Part shown: one piece after another, positions 26,820 through 33,680 of the stretch
Numbering within the stretch: position 1 is the first letter of the stretch
Layout: the number at the start of each line of letters is the position of its first letter
NCBI GenBank assembly: GCA_005778405.1
Contig: SXOA01000124.1
Coordinates: forward strand, 1 to 57,135
Reading direction: 5' to 3'
Origin: Planctomycetaceae bacterium
GTDB taxonomy: Bacteria > Planctomycetota > Planctomycetia > Pirellulales > Pirellulaceae
Length of the DNA: 57,135 bases
The notes under the pieces: model-generated
What the model saw: the letters and a program-made list of their open reading frames with translations, nothing else
Told to the model about the DNA's origin: nothing
Database searches by the model: none
Translations under genes and position numbers: made by a program

Positions 26820-28007
26820 ATGAAAATCCTCGTTGCCAACCTCGGCTCGACCAGCTTTAAGTATCGCCTGTTCGATATGAACGGCGAACGGCAGCTTGCG
26901 CGCGGAGGTGTGGAGCGAATTGGTTCGCCGGAAAGCCCCTGCTTCGTCGAAATCGGCGGCCTGCGGCAGGAGCTGAAGACGCCTGTGCCGGATCATGCGG
27001 TTGCGGTTCGCAAATGCCTGGAGCAATTGACGGATTCCAAAACCGGCTGCCTGAAGGATGCGGCGGAAGTCTCGGCTATCGGCTTCAAGGCGGTGCATGG
27101 CGGCAGCATCAGCGGAGTGCAGCGGGTGACACCCGACGTGCTCATCGCGATGGAAGGGATGAACCAGGTCGCCCCCGCTCATAATCCGCCTTACATTAAG
27201 GCGATGCGACTGCTGGCGGAGAAGCTGCCGGAGATTCCTCTCGTGGCGGCGTTTGAAACCGGATTTCACGCGACCATCGAAGACCGGCTGAAGTTCTATC
27301 CCGCGCCGTACGACTGGGGCGAGAAGCTCCACATCAAGCGGTGGGGATTCCACGGTGCCAGCCATCGCTACATCGCCACGCGGACGGCGGAGCTGCTCGA
27401 CAGGAACGACCTGAGGATCATTTCCTGCCACCTTGGCGGCAGCAACAGCCTCTGTGCGATCCGCAGCGGCAAAAGCGTGGCGACCTCGATGGGAATGAGC
27501 CCGCAATCGGGTCTGCCGCACAACAACCGCGTCGGCGACTTCGACCCGTTCTCCCTGCCATTGATTATGAAGGCGGAAAGAAAGACGCTCGACGAAGTGC
27601 TGCACACGCTGGCGGAAAAGAGCGGGCTCCTCGGCCTCTCCGGCGTCAGTGGCGACATCCGCGATCTGGAAGAAGCGGCTGCGAAAGGAAACGCCCGAGC
27701 CCGGCTGGCCCTGGATGTTTTCACCAGCGAGATTCGCCGGCACCTGGGCGGCATGCTGGTGGAGCTCGGCGGAGCCGACGCAATCGTCTTCACCGGCGGC
27801 ATTGGCGAGAACGGTACGCAAATCCGTTCCGCGGTCTGCGCCAACCTATCGGAACTTGGCATTGTCCTAGATGACAAAGCAAACGCTTCCGCAAAAGGTG
27901 AAGGCAAGATTTCGGCCAAGGACAGTCGCACGCAGATCTGGATCATCCCGACGAACGAGGAATTGATCGTCGCCCGCCAAAGCAAAGCTCTCCTGGAGGG
28001 TAAATAG
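26820..28007 (+). CDS. ackA: AckA-family acyl kinase of the microcompartment operon
   Basis: 395 aa. Acyl-phosphate + ADP to acid + ATP, the energy-yielding last step of the BMC pathway, probably in the cytosol. Motifs are '[17 protein letters not shown]' (N/SSSxK phosphate loop), '[12 protein letters not shown]', '[12 protein letters not shown]', '[20 protein letters not shown]', '[12 protein letters not shown]' (catalytic His) and '[13 protein letters not shown]'. Two normally invariant blocks deviate: [11 protein letters not shown] instead of HLGNGxS, and '[13 protein letters not shown]' where acetate kinases have GTRxGDxDP, although the Arg and Asp are kept. This may reflect a larger acid such as lactate or propionate. 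The next gene's ATG follows the stop directly. Confidence 0.9.
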   Translation: MKILVANLGSTSFKYRLFDMNGERQLARGGVERIGSPESPCFVEIGGLRQELKTPVPDHAVAVRKCLEQLTDSKTGCLKDAAEVSAIGFKAVHGGSISGVQRVTPDVLIAMEGMNQVAPAHNPPYIKAMRLLAEKLPEIPLVAAFETGFHATIEDRLKFYPAPYDWGEKLHIKRWGFHGASHRYIATRTAELLDRNDLRIISCHLGGSNSLCAIRSGKSVATSMGMSPQSGLPHNNRVGDFDPFSLPLIMKAERKTLDEVLHTLAEKSGLLGLSGVSGDIRDLEEAAAKGNARARLALDVFTSEIRRHLGGMLVELGGADAIVFTGGIGENGTQIRSAVCANLSELGIVLDDKANASAKGEGKISAKDSRTQIWIIPTNEELIVARQSKALLEGK

Positions 28008-28325
28008 ATGTTCGTCGCCAAAGTCACCGGCTCGCTGATCTCGACGCAGAAGGTCGCATCGATGAAGGGCTTTAAGCTCCTCGTCGTCGAACCCTACCGC
28101 GTCGAGCCAAACAAGCGTGAAAGCCTCGTCACTACCGGCCGCACCTTCATCGCCGTCGATACGCTCGGAGCCGGTGTCGGTGACTATGTCTTGCTGACGC
28201 AAGGTTCCAGCGCCCGCCTGACTCCCGAGACCAAGAATATGCCCATCGACGCCGTCGTCGTTGGCATTGTCGATTCGGTTCACATCGACCAGGGACAGGT
28301 CTACAGCCGCAACGAAAACAAATAA
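28008..28325 (+). CDS. BMC-P pentameric vertex protein 1
   Basis: 105 aa of the EutN/CcmL family, forming the pentamers that cap shell vertices. 'MFVAKVTGSLISTQKVASMK' and 'FIAVDTLGAGVGDYVLLTQG' followed by 'PIDAVVVGIVDSVHI' are diagnostic. It starts immediately after the kinase stop, so translation is probably coupled. Confidence 0.95.
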   Translation: MFVAKVTGSLISTQKVASMKGFKLLVVEPYRVEPNKRESLVTTGRTFIAVDTLGAGVGDYVLLTQGSSARLTPETKNMPIDAVVVGIVDSVHIDQGQVYSRNENK

Positions 28326-28334
28326 GAGTTGGCT

Positions 28335-29774
28335 ATGCAAATCAACGAATCACTCATTCGCAGCGTGGTTGCCCAGGTCCTGGCCGAAGTCGGCCGCGGG
28401 GCTCCTGTCGCGCCCAAGTCTTCCACCGGTCGCCACGGTATTTTCACCTGCGTCAACGAAGCGGTCACGGCCGCCCGTCAGGCGTTTGAAGAGCTGAGCG
28501 AGCGCGGGATGGCCGATCGCAAGAAGATCATCAACCACATCCGCCGCATTTCCATCGACAACTGCGTCGAGCTCGGCACGATGGAGATGAACGAGACCAA
28601 GATCGGCCGGCTGGAGCACAAGATCGAGAAGCTGAAAACGCTCGGCGAGAAGACCCCCGGCGTGGAATTCATGCGGAGCGAGGTTTTCAGCGGCGACCAT
28701 GGCCTGGCGGTCATCGAGCACGCCCCGTTCGGCGTAATCGGAGCCATCACACCGGTCACCCACTCGCTGCCGACCATCACTGGCAACGCCGTCAGCATGA
28801 TCGCCTCGGGCAACACGGTCGTCGTCAACCCGCATCCCAGCGGCAAGAAAGTCGCAGCCGAGGGGGTCCGCCGGTTCAACGAGGCGATCTACAACGACCT
28901 CGGCATCGACAACCTGATCTGCCTCATCGCTGAGCCGACCCTCGAATCGGCCAATGCCCTATTCGCCCACCGCGGCATCAACATGATTTGCGTCACTGGC
29001 GGCCCCGCGGTCGCCCGGGCCGCCCTCAACAGCGGCAAGCGGGCGGTCGTCGCCGGCCCCGGCAATCCGCCCGTCGTCGTCGATGAAACCGCCGACCTCG
29101 ACCGGGCCGCCCGCTGCATTATTCAGGGGGGAGCCTATGACAACAACCTCCTGTGCATCGCGGAGAAGCAAGTCTTCGTCGTCGCAGCCGTCTTCGACAA
29201 GATGCTCACCGCCATGGAAAAAGCCGGTGCGGCCCGCCTGAATGCCCGCGAGGTCGAGGCCCTGACCAAGGTGGCCATCGTCAAGGTCGGCGAAGGAGAC
29301 CACAAGCACGACGCTCCGAGCAAGGAGTTCCTCGGCCAGAATGCCGCCGTCCTGGCCAAGGGTGCCGGCAAGAGCGTCTTCGAGAAGACCGAGCTATTGT
29401 TCGGCGAAACCGATTACGAAAATCCGTTCGTCCCGGTCGAGCAGATGATGCCGTTCATCCCGTTCGTCCGCGTCCGAGACGTGGACGAGGCGATTGCCAA
29501 AGCCAAGGAGTCCGAGCACGGATTCCGGCATACGAGCATCATTCACAGCCAAAACGTCCACAACATGACCAAAATGGGCCGGACCATGGACACCACGTTG
29601 TTCGTGAAAAACGGCCCCTGCATGGCTTCGCTCGGCCTTGGCGGCGAAGGATACATTTCCTTCTCCATCGCGGGACCGACCGGTGAAGGAGTGACCACGC
29701 CGCTGACGTTTACCCGCGAACGCCGGTGCTCGCTGATCGATGATTTGTGGGTTTTGGGGAAATCGTCGGTCTAG
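28335..29774 (+). CDS. CoA-acylating aldehyde dehydrogenase (PduP-like)
   Basis: 479 aa. Oxidises an aldehyde to acyl-CoA with NAD in the organelle lumen. The nucleophile Cys is in 'GAYDNNLLCIAEKQVFV' (about residue 274), a block shared with PduP/EutE. 'APFGVIGAITPVTHSLPT' and 'ICVTGGPAVARAALNSG' are cofactor-site motifs. The N-terminal helix 'MQINESLIRSVVAQVLAEVG' plus a Gly/Pro/Ser linker is a typical encapsulation peptide. The ATG at 28335 was preferred over the TTG two codons earlier. With the aldolase in the operon the likely substrate is L-lactaldehyde (inference). Confidence 0.94.
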   Translation: MQINESLIRSVVAQVLAEVGRGAPVAPKSSTGRHGIFTCVNEAVTAARQAFEELSERGMADRKKIINHIRRISIDNCVELGTMEMNETKIGRLEHKIEKLKTLGEKTPGVEFMRSEVFSGDHGLAVIEHAPFGVIGAITPVTHSLPTITGNAVSMIASGNTVVVNPHPSGKKVAAEGVRRFNEAIYNDLGIDNLICLIAEPTLESANALFAHRGINMICVTGGPAVARAALNSGKRAVVAGPGNPPVVVDETADLDRAARCIIQGGAYDNNLLCIAEKQVFVVAAVFDKMLTAMEKAGAARLNAREVEALTKVAIVKVGEGDHKHDAPSKEFLGQNAAVLAKGAGKSVFEKTELLFGETDYENPFVPVEQMMPFIPFVRVRDVDEAIAKAKESEHGFRHTSIIHSQNVHNMTKMGRTMDTTLFVKNGPCMASLGLGGEGYISFSIAGPTGEGVTTPLTFTRERRCSLIDDLWVLGKSSV

Positions 29775-29783
29775 GACAAAACA

Positions 29784-30044
29784 ATGCAAGTTGGCCTGGT
29801 GGTGGGAACCGCGACCTCGACCGTGAAACACGCCACGATGAACGGCCAAAAGCTGCTCATCGTGCAGCCGCTGATGGCCGATGGCAAAACGGCCGACGCC
29901 GACCCGCAAATCGCGGTGGACGCGTGCGGCGCGGGAGTTGGCGAGCGGGTGATGATCAGTAGCGACGGCAAGTACATGCGAGAGATTTTGAAAACCGACG
30001 CGACACCCGTGCGGTGGAGCGTGATTGGGATATGTGATGAATGA
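29784..30044 (+). CDS. BMC-P pentameric vertex protein 2
   Basis: 86 aa EutN/CcmL protein: 'MQVGLVVGTATSTVKHATMN', 'GQKLLIVQPLMADGKTADAD', 'IAVDACGAGVGERVMISSDG' and 'RWSVIGICDE'. It starts 9 bases after the aldehyde dehydrogenase stop. Its 3' end (GGGATATGTGATGAATGACATCGACG) overlaps the first copy of a 28-bp direct repeat whose second copy spans the start of the next gene. Confidence 0.95.
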   Translation: MQVGLVVGTATSTVKHATMNGQKLLIVQPLMADGKTADADPQIAVDACGAGVGERVMISSDGKYMREILKTDATPVRWSVIGICDE

Positions 30045-30204
30045 CATCGACGTTGTTGGGCGAGGGTCTCCCGACCCCGCCCAGGCAGACCGAAGGTCTC
30101 CTGGACAACTGGGAGACCTGCGGTCAAGCGTTTCGGCGGGGTCGGGAGACCCGCGCCGAGCAAGAGGAGCTTAATAGGGATATGCGATGAGTGACATCGA
30201 CGTC
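30027..30204. repeat. 28-bp direct duplication flanking a 122-bp palindromic insert
   Basis: 30027-30054 and 30177-30204 are direct copies (25 of 28 identical; differences at 30035, 30041 and 30054), exactly 150 bases apart. Each has GGGATATG, GATGA and TGACATCGACG. Between them lies an inverted repeat: GGGCGAGGGTCTCCCGACCC (30058-) against GGCGGGGTCGGGAGACCCGC (30135-), with a nested AGGTCTCC/GGGAGACC stem. The first copy overlaps the end of BMC-P 2 and contains an ATG (30037) reading MNDIDV; the second contains the real start reading MSDIDV. This looks like an insertion into a formerly overlapping gene junction with duplication of the site. Confidence 0.85.
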
Positions 30205-30432
30205 GAATACATCATTCGTGAAGTCATCCGCCGCCTCACGGCAATGGCGAATGACACCTCGCGGACGGATGGCGACACGGTAAAACTCACGGAACGGCTG
30301 GTGACGATGGCTACGCTCGACGGTCGGCTGGCGAATATGAAACGGCTGATCGTGGGGAAGAAGGCCATTGTTACGCCGCTGGTGAAGGATGAACTGAAGA
30401 AACGGAAAATCAGTTTGGAGTACGAACACTAG
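30187..30432 (+). CDS. Small BMC-operon protein of unknown function (81 aa)
   Basis: Sits between BMC-P 2 and BMC-P 3 but has no shell fold. The N-terminus 'DIDVEYIIREVIRRLTAM' is an amphipathic helix closely resembling the encapsulation helices of PduL and the aldehyde dehydrogenase here. After a short polar linker comes 'LTERLVTMATLDGRLANMKR' and 'KAIVTPLVKDELKKRKISLE', reminiscent of a short motif in PduM/EutQ-type accessory proteins (AxVTPLAxDxLKxxxI). It may be a scaffold linking enzymes to the shell; this is inference. The TAG stop is supplied by the palindrome that follows. Confidence 0.85.
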   Translation: MSDIDVEYIIREVIRRLTAMANDTSRTDGDTVKLTERLVTMATLDGRLANMKRLIVGKKAIVTPLVKDELKKRKISLEYEH

Positions 30433-30487
30433 CCCGATGCGCAAGCGAGGGATCGACGCGGATTTCCCTCGCTTGCGCGTCGGGCTA
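30430..30487. repeat. TAGCCCGATGCGCAAGCGAGGGA inverted repeat
   Basis: Arms at 30430-30452 and 30465-30487 match in 22 of 23 positions with a 12-base loop, giving a very stable hairpin. The first three bases are the stop codon of the 81-aa gene. The element fills most of the 74-bp gap before BMC-P 3. Confidence 0.93.
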
Positions 30488-30506
30488 ATGAAGAAAACAA
30501 GAAACC

Positions 30507-30785
30507 ATGCGTATCGCCAAAGTCATCGGCAACGTCACCCTCAACCGCTGTCTCGAGTCGTTTAACGGCGCGAGCCTGCGGCTGGTGGTGCCGTTGTCGT
30601 TGGCGGAACTGCACGGCGATGAGCCGCAGGCTGACGAAATGGTGGTTTGGGACGACAACGGCGCAGGGGTCGGCAGTCTCATCGCCATGAGCGAAGGGGG
30701 GGAAGCCTCCCAGCCGTTCCGCCCCTTGGATAAACCGGTCGATGCGTACGCGTCGGCCCTACTGGACGAAATCAATCTCAAGTAA
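30507..30785 (+). CDS. BMC-P pentameric vertex protein 3
   Basis: 92 aa EutN/CcmL protein: 'MRIAKVIGNVTLNRCLESFN', 'GASLRLVVPLSLAELHGDEP', 'MVVWDDNGAGVGSLIAMSEG', ending 'PVDAYASALLDEINLK'. The last segment is an extra helix absent from the other two pentamers and could face the lumen. Three BMC-P paralogues with two BMC-H and no BMC-T is the shell set known for PVM-type compartments. The aldolase gene starts 6 bases later. Confidence 0.93.
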   Translation: MRIAKVIGNVTLNRCLESFNGASLRLVVPLSLAELHGDEPQADEMVVWDDNGAGVGSLIAMSEGGEASQPFRPLDKPVDAYASALLDEINLK

Positions 30786-30791
30786 CGAATC

Positions 30792-31670
30792 ATGCTCAAC
30801 ACTCACAAGATCAAGCAAGACATCTGCGAAATTGGCCGGCGGATTTACGCCAAGGGCTTCGCAGCCGCCAACGACGGCAACATCACCGTCCGCATCGGCG
30901 AGAACGAAGTCCTTTGCACGCCGACGATGCATTGCAAGGGTTTCCTCAAGCCCGAGGATATTTCCACGGTCGATATGACCGGCAAGCAAATCGCCGGGGC
31001 GAAAAAACGCTCCAGCGAGGCTCTCTTGCACCTGGAGATTTACAAGCAGCGGCCAGACGTGAAGAGCGTCGTCCACTGCCACCCGCCGCACGCCTGTGCC
31101 TTCGCCATCGCCCGCGAGCCGATCCCGCAGTGCGTGCTTCCGGAGGTGGAAGTCTTCCTCGGGGACGTGCCGATTACGAAGTATGAAACACCCGGCGGCC
31201 AGGCCTTCGCGGACACCGTGCTCCCCTTTGTGCAGAAAACGAACGTCATCATCCTCGCCAACCACGGCACGGTCAGCTACGGCGAGAACGTGGAACGGGC
31301 CTACTGGTGGACTGAAATCCTCGACGCCTACTGCCGCATGCTGATGCTGGCCAAGGGACTGGGCCGGGTGAACTATTTCGACGAAGGGAAAGAGCGGGAG
31401 CTGCTCGACCTCAAGCAAAAATGGGGCTGGTCCGATCCGCGGAACACCGACGAATACAAAAACTGCGACGTCTGCGCCAACGACATCTTCCGCGACAGTT
31501 GGAAAGCCGCCGGCATCGAGCGGAAAGCCTTCGAGGCACCGCCGCCCATGGGACCGAACGCGGGAAAGGCTGCTGCTTCCAGCAGTTCGTCCTCGGCACC
31601 CATGAGCCAGGAAGCACTCGTGCAGATGATTACCCAACGTGTGATGGAAGAATTGGCGAAGAAGTCGTAG
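30792..31670 (+). CDS. Class II aldolase (fuculose/rhamnulose-phosphate type) with C-terminal encapsulation peptide
   Basis: 292 aa. Splits a 6-deoxyketose-1-phosphate to DHAP and lactaldehyde, the entry step of the pathway. Zinc ligands are in 'SVVHCHPPHACAFAIA' and 'ILANHGTVSYGENVERAYWW'; the N-terminal phosphate-binding block is 'GFAAANDGNITVRIGENEVL' and the catalytic-Glu region is 'KRSSEALLHLEIYKQRPDV'. The fold ends near residue 215. A linker (Gly/Ala/Ser, including a run of Ser) then leads to the helix 'MSQEALVQMITQRVMEELAK', an encapsulation peptide placed at the C-terminus. Sugar specificity (fuculose versus rhamnulose phosphate) cannot be read from sequence. Its TAG lies in the next repeat. 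Confidence 0.92.
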   Translation: MLNTHKIKQDICEIGRRIYAKGFAAANDGNITVRIGENEVLCTPTMHCKGFLKPEDISTVDMTGKQIAGAKKRSSEALLHLEIYKQRPDVKSVVHCHPPHACAFAIAREPIPQCVLPEVEVFLGDVPITKYETPGGQAFADTVLPFVQKTNVIILANHGTVSYGENVERAYWWTEILDAYCRMLMLAKGLGRVNYFDEGKERELLDLKQKWGWSDPRNTDEYKNCDVCANDIFRDSWKAAGIERKAFEAPPPMGPNAGKAAASSSSSSAPMSQEALVQMITQRVMEELAKKS

Positions 31671-31753
31671 CGACATGCGGCCCGCATGTCTGCTTCTTCC
31701 GAATCAAGTAACCACACCACTAAAAGCCAGCACGCGAGCCGCGTGCGGCTACG
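31666..31753. repeat. CGTAGC-GCACGCGG two-armed palindrome after the aldolase gene
   Basis: The left arm 31666-31696 (CGTAGCGACATGCGGCCCGC onward) and right arm 31726-31753 (GCCAGCACGCGAGCCGCGTG onward to CTACG) are inverted, imperfect copies. Each arm is also a small hairpin of its own. The left arm contains the TAG of the aldolase gene. A single-arm relative lies at 26420-26450. Confidence 0.82.
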
Positions 31754-31760
31754 AGAAAAC

Positions 31761-32708
31761 ATGAAAGTCTCCATCATCGGCGGCGCTGGCCTGGTTGGTT
31801 CCTCCGCGGCGTTCGCGCTGCAGTGCGGCGGGATCGTCAGCGAAATCGCCCTGCTTGACCTGAACTTGGACCTGGCTGGGGGTCATGCCTTGGACCTGCT
31901 CCACGGCACACCGAGCGTGGCTGACCAGGTCATCGTGGCAGGCGGGTATGAGCATGTGCCGTCGTCGGACGTCATCTGCATCACGGCCGGTCTCCGCCGT
32001 AAGCCGGATGAAAGCCGGCTGGATTTGATTAACCGGAATACCGACCTGTTTCTGGGGATTTTGGCGGAGGTTGCGAAGGCGGGGATGAAAAAGGACGCCA
32101 TCGTCTTTGTCGTCAGCAACCCGGTGGACATTCTCACCTACGTTGCCGCCGACCGGCTCAATCTGCCGGAGTCGCAGGTGATTGGGCTGGGAACGCAGCT
32201 CGATACGATCCGCTTCCGCAGCCTGATCGCCCAGCAGCTCAAGGCCCCGCCGACGCAGATCAACGCCCTGATTCTCGGCGAGCATGGCGACAGCATGGTT
32301 CCCATTTGGTCCAGCGCCGCCGTCGCCGGCCTGCCGCTAGAAAAGTTCCCCGGCTGGAACGTACGCGTCGCCGACGAGCTGTTCACCCGCACCAAGGGGA
32401 GCGGAGCCGAAGTCATCAAGAAAAAGACCGGAGCCGGCTTCGCCGTCGGCATCGCCATCCGGGACGTGATCCACTCCATCGCCCTCGACCAGAAGCGGAT
32501 TCTCCCCGTTTCCACCGTGCAAAACGGCTGCTACGACATCCGGGACGTCGCCCTCAGCGTCCCCACCGTCGTCGGCCGCGCGGGTTGCGTCGCCCGTCAT
32601 CAAATCGACCTCTGGCCCAAAGAAGTTCAGGCCCTCCGCAAGAGCGGCCTCGTCCTGCGACAAACTCTGGAGACTGTGTTGGGACGAATTGGAAAGACGA
32701 AAAAATGA
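31761..32708 (+). CDS. Lactate/malate dehydrogenase family protein of the BMC operon
   Basis: 315 aa from the ATG at 31761; earlier frame codons are repeat DNA. NAD-binding motif 'MKVSIIGGAGLVGSSAAFAL', 'VSNPVDILTYVAADRLNL', substrate Arg in 'LGTQLDTIRFRSLI', catalytic His in 'ALILGEHGDSMVPIWSSA'. The specificity loop 'ITAGLRRKPDESRLDLINRN' has Arg where lactate dehydrogenases carry Gln102 (Arg is malate-type), and the Gly of KPG is Asp, while the following ESRLDL is lactate-type. The likely role is NAD recycling, by acting on lactate, pyruvate or lactaldehyde; the true substrate is unresolved. No obvious encapsulation helix is present. It is the last gene of the operon. Confidence 0.88.
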   Translation: MKVSIIGGAGLVGSSAAFALQCGGIVSEIALLDLNLDLAGGHALDLLHGTPSVADQVIVAGGYEHVPSSDVICITAGLRRKPDESRLDLINRNTDLFLGILAEVAKAGMKKDAIVFVVSNPVDILTYVAADRLNLPESQVIGLGTQLDTIRFRSLIAQQLKAPPTQINALILGEHGDSMVPIWSSAAVAGLPLEKFPGWNVRVADELFTRTKGSGAEVIKKKTGAGFAVGIAIRDVIHSIALDQKRILPVSTVQNGCYDIRDVALSVPTVVGRAGCVARHQIDLWPKEVQALRKSGLVLRQTLETVLGRIGKTKK

Positions 32709-32759
32709 CGGCAGGCGGTTTTTCGGGTATAGTCCTCGAAGCGTGAAAGGAACCCCGCC

Positions 32760-32840
32760 ATGAACCATTTCAGTTGCCAGCTCGTTGCCGTGAACCTGCT
32801 CGTCGTCTCCGTCATGCCCGCCATTGTTCGCGCGCGATGA
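32760..32840 (+). pseudogene. Truncated signal-peptide-like ORF (26 aa)
   Basis: ATG at 32760 with an AAAGGA ribosome site, encoding 'MNHFSCQLVAVNLLVVSVMP' then AIVRAR and a stop. It has a signal-peptide character but no mature domain. It ends just before the transposase fossil, so it is probably the 5' stump of an exported-protein gene broken by an insertion. It could also be a random ORF. Confidence 0.4.
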
Positions 32841-32875
32841 CCCAGAATTCTCGATTACCGGCGGGGGCCGGATAA

Positions 32876-33040
32876 TGGCCCCTTCAGAGGGTCCAAGGGA
32901 CGAGCCCTTCCAAGGTCGAATCGTCGCGAAAGCGGCGGGTGTTTTCGGAGGAGTTCAAACAGCATGCGGTTCGGCTCGTAGTCAATGAGAACTACGCGAT
33001 GGCGAAATTGGCGAATCAGGTTGTTTTCTGGAAACAATGA
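32876..33040 (+). pseudogene. IS3/IS911-type transposase OrfA fossil
   Basis: A frame without its own start codon encodes 'SPSKVESSRKRRVFSEEF' followed by 'KQHAVRLVVNENYAMAKLAN' and a stop. 'RRVFSEEFKQHAVRLV' is the hallmark N-terminal HTH (PF01527) of IS3-family OrfA. The rest of OrfA and all of OrfB are missing, so the element is dead. Confidence 0.75.
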
Positions 33041-33680
33041 AGAGTGGGTTTAGCTGCACTTGCCCGACCTGAAAGGACGAATTCGCCAAGCCAGAAAGAA
33101 CGCCGATTTTAGGGCTTCGCCTGACGAAATCAGGGTCACAAGTTGATTCCACCGCGTGGGTGAGGCGAAAGGGGCAAGGCGGGTAGGCTTCATAACTGAT
33201 CGAAGCAACGCTCGGAGAGTAGCGCGGTAACAGTCTGAGCGTCCGGAATGCACGACAGCAGCGAATCGAGGTCGAGAGACATTGGCGTTCCACAGCCTCC
33301 ACCTGCTCGAAATGATGCCGCCAATGACTCCCGACCCCGGAGGCAAGAATTTCCGATATTCTGGTGACATGCACTTGAATGTGCCAACTCGGGTACGTAA
33401 ACTTCAGTACACTTTATGGATGGAGTTCACGGGAGGCAATCAGGAATTCAAACTTCGGATTTAAGATTCGAGATTAGAAACGAGGGGCAGAATCACCATG
33501 CCCGGTCCCCCTCAACCGAGGAGGGGGGTGGTGCAAAAGTCGTGGCAAGCGTCGTCGAAAGGAATTGCCAGGCAAGGAGTTGCGGAAATCGCTTTGCCGA
33601 CTTTTGCACCACCATTTTTTCTGCGTCCGCATTTGGGTTGTGTTTAACCAAGCCTGATTCTGAACGATTGGACTCTTCTC
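33041..33680. other. Gene-poor debris region before the DUF1501 gene
   Basis: 640 bp with no convincing coding frame. It contains the MITE-like element at 33527-33613 and looks like the remains of insertions between the IS3 fossil and the next operon. Confidence 0.55.
33527..33613. mobile_element. 87-bp MITE-like element with 16-bp perfect terminal inverted repeats
   Basis: GGTGGTGCAAAAGTCG at 33527-33542 is repeated exactly inverted at 33598-33613, and pairing extends imperfectly inwards (TGGCAAGC versus GCTTTGCC). The 55-bp core has no gene. This is the shape of a small non-autonomous transposable element; no flanking target duplication was obvious. Confidence 0.7.

Noticed and set aside
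26400..27821. 473-codon open frame on the minus strand across the kinase and BMC-H genes
   Set aside because: Antisense to clear AckA and BMC-H proteins; no domains of its own.
33190..33387. 65-codon minus-strand frame ending 'LLSERCFDQL' in the debris region
   Set aside because: Could be a fragment of another transposase but too short and without a diagnostic motif.
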